Below are positions 63,594 through 64,000 of a stretch of 64,000 nt of DNA, one piece after another. The stretch's first letter is position 1; each line of letters opens with the position of its first letter. Location of the stretch: the NCBI GenBank assembly GCA_016715115.1, contig JADKBM010000011.1, forward strand, positions 1,249,501 to 1,313,500. The letters are read 5' to 3'. The notes beneath the pieces are model-generated. The model searched no databases, was not told the DNA's origin, and saw only the letters and a list, made by a program, of their open reading frames with translations. The stretch comes from Acidobacteriota bacterium (GTDB lineage: Bacteria; Acidobacteriota; Blastocatellia; Pyrinomonadales; Pyrinomonadaceae). The translations under genes were made by a program, and so were the position numbers.

Positions 63594-64000
63594 ATGAAAA
63601 TTGCAATTCTTGGCGCCGGAAACGTCGGCGCGGCACTTGGACGGCGGTTGGCCGAAGTCGGTCACGAAGTCGAATTCGGCGTGCGAAATCCGGCCGAGCC
63701 ACGCGAAGCGGTTCCCGGGACGAGGTTCGAAACAACCGCTGAAGCCGCTCACGACTCGGAGGTCATAATTCTTGCGGTGCCGTTTGGCGCGGTCGAATCC
63801 GCGCTTCGGGATTGCGGCGACATCGAAGGCAAGATCATCGTTGATGCGACAAACCCGCTCACGATGACCGACAAAGGTCTCGCGCTCACCTGCGGTTTCG
63901 ACACTTCGGGCGCCGAACAGATCGCGCCGTTCACGGCTGGAGCCAACCTCGTAAAATGTTTTAACTCAACGGGTTTCGCGAATATGGCGGACGCCTCGAA
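63594..64000 (+). CDS. NADPH-dependent F420 reductase-like oxidoreductase, 3'-truncated by window edge
   Basis: An incomplete Rossmann-fold protein (about 135 residues seen). AAGGAG lies eight bases before ATG 63594. The N-terminus MKIAILGAGNVGAALGRRLA is the GxGxxG dinucleotide site; GVRNP after the second strand suggests NADP binding, and VDATNPL and KCFNSTGFANM are motifs of the F420-dependent NADP oxidoreductase-like family (PF03807). In bacteria without F420 such proteins act as general NAD(P)-dependent reductases; the substrate cannot be named. The frame is open to the last base. Confidence 0.85.
   Translation, partial: MKIAILGAGNVGAALGRRLAEVGHEVEFGVRNPAEPREAVPGTRFETTAEAAHDSEVIILAVPFGAVESALRDCGDIEGKIIVDATNPLTMTDKGLALTCGFDTSGAEQIAPFTAGANLVKCFNSTGFANMADAS

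Overview
The window looks like chromosomal DNA of an Acidobacteriota bacterium, most likely class Blastocatellia (Pyrinomonadales-like). This is inferred from family content, not from a marker gene. The pointers are a VWFA-related protein of the acidobacterial type, a very large Oar/SusC-like TonB-dependent receptor with an N-terminal carboxypeptidase-regulatory-like domain and no SusD partner, secreted proteases ending in FG-GAP/VCBS-like repeats, many long TPR proteins, and moderately GC-rich DNA with many intergenic minisatellites. I found no rRNA, tRNA, CRISPR array, prophage or intact insertion sequence.

Layout. 0-20 kb is mixed housekeeping and secreted functions: an S1-like protease cut by the window edge, an ABC-type permease, an M28 peptidase, a TPR protein, a small membrane protein followed by an isochorismatase-like hydrolase and a D-aminoacylase-like amidohydrolase, a PcrA/UvrD helicase, a lipoprotein, a DUF4139 protein, an HGSNAT/DUF5009-like membrane protein, an Nramp-related transporter without the usual metal motif, a VWA protein and a secreted protein of unknown function.

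20.5-44.8 kb is a pectin/hexuronate utilisation locus. A minus-strand operon (NagB-like protein, UxaA, ROK regulator, KduI/IolB-type isomerase, KduD, KDG kinase, KDPG aldolase) diverges from a plus-strand operon (SDR, M24-like protein, ExuT-type MFS transporter, GH43). A FadR-type GntR regulator, a secreted cupin, GH105, an SGNH acetylesterase, a Tat-exported GH28, a pectin methylesterase-PL10 lyase fusion and the TonB receptor follow on the minus strand. Two almost identical palindromes, TAATTGGTTTKACCAATTA, lie in front of the NagB-like operon and in front of the TonB receptor. They look like the operators that join outer-membrane uptake and depolymerisation to cytoplasmic catabolism, presumably through the GntR protein. 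UxaC and UxaB are not in the window. The NagB-like protein and the second SDR are candidates for the missing isomerase and reductase steps.

45-48.6 kb holds a Ser/Thr kinase with an SH3-like tail next to a DUF3662-FHA protein, then a decayed stretch with an IS3 OrfA remnant, a truncated superoxide dismutase and dispersed repeats. 48.6-50.1 kb is a long TPR protein.

50.7-54.1 kb is the most intriguing unit. It is a compact minus-strand operon: a TIGR04222-like membrane protein with a Gly/Ser/Cys-rich tail carrying six cysteines, a DUF692/MNIO (multinuclear non-heme iron oxidase) protein whose start codon directly abuts the tail's stop codon, a zinc-ribbon membrane protein, a small partner protein and peptide deformylase. 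It has the layout of a post-translational modification system in which the membrane protein's own tail could be the substrate.

54.2-64 kb holds a CAP-domain protein, a heme-binding-domain protein, YraN, a 338-bp tandem duplication of the yraN/plsC gene tails, an acyltransferase, two neighbouring secreted metalloproteases sharing an almost identical six-repeat FG-GAP tail, a small unknown protein and the start of an F420-dependent-NADP-oxidoreductase-like gene cut by the window end.
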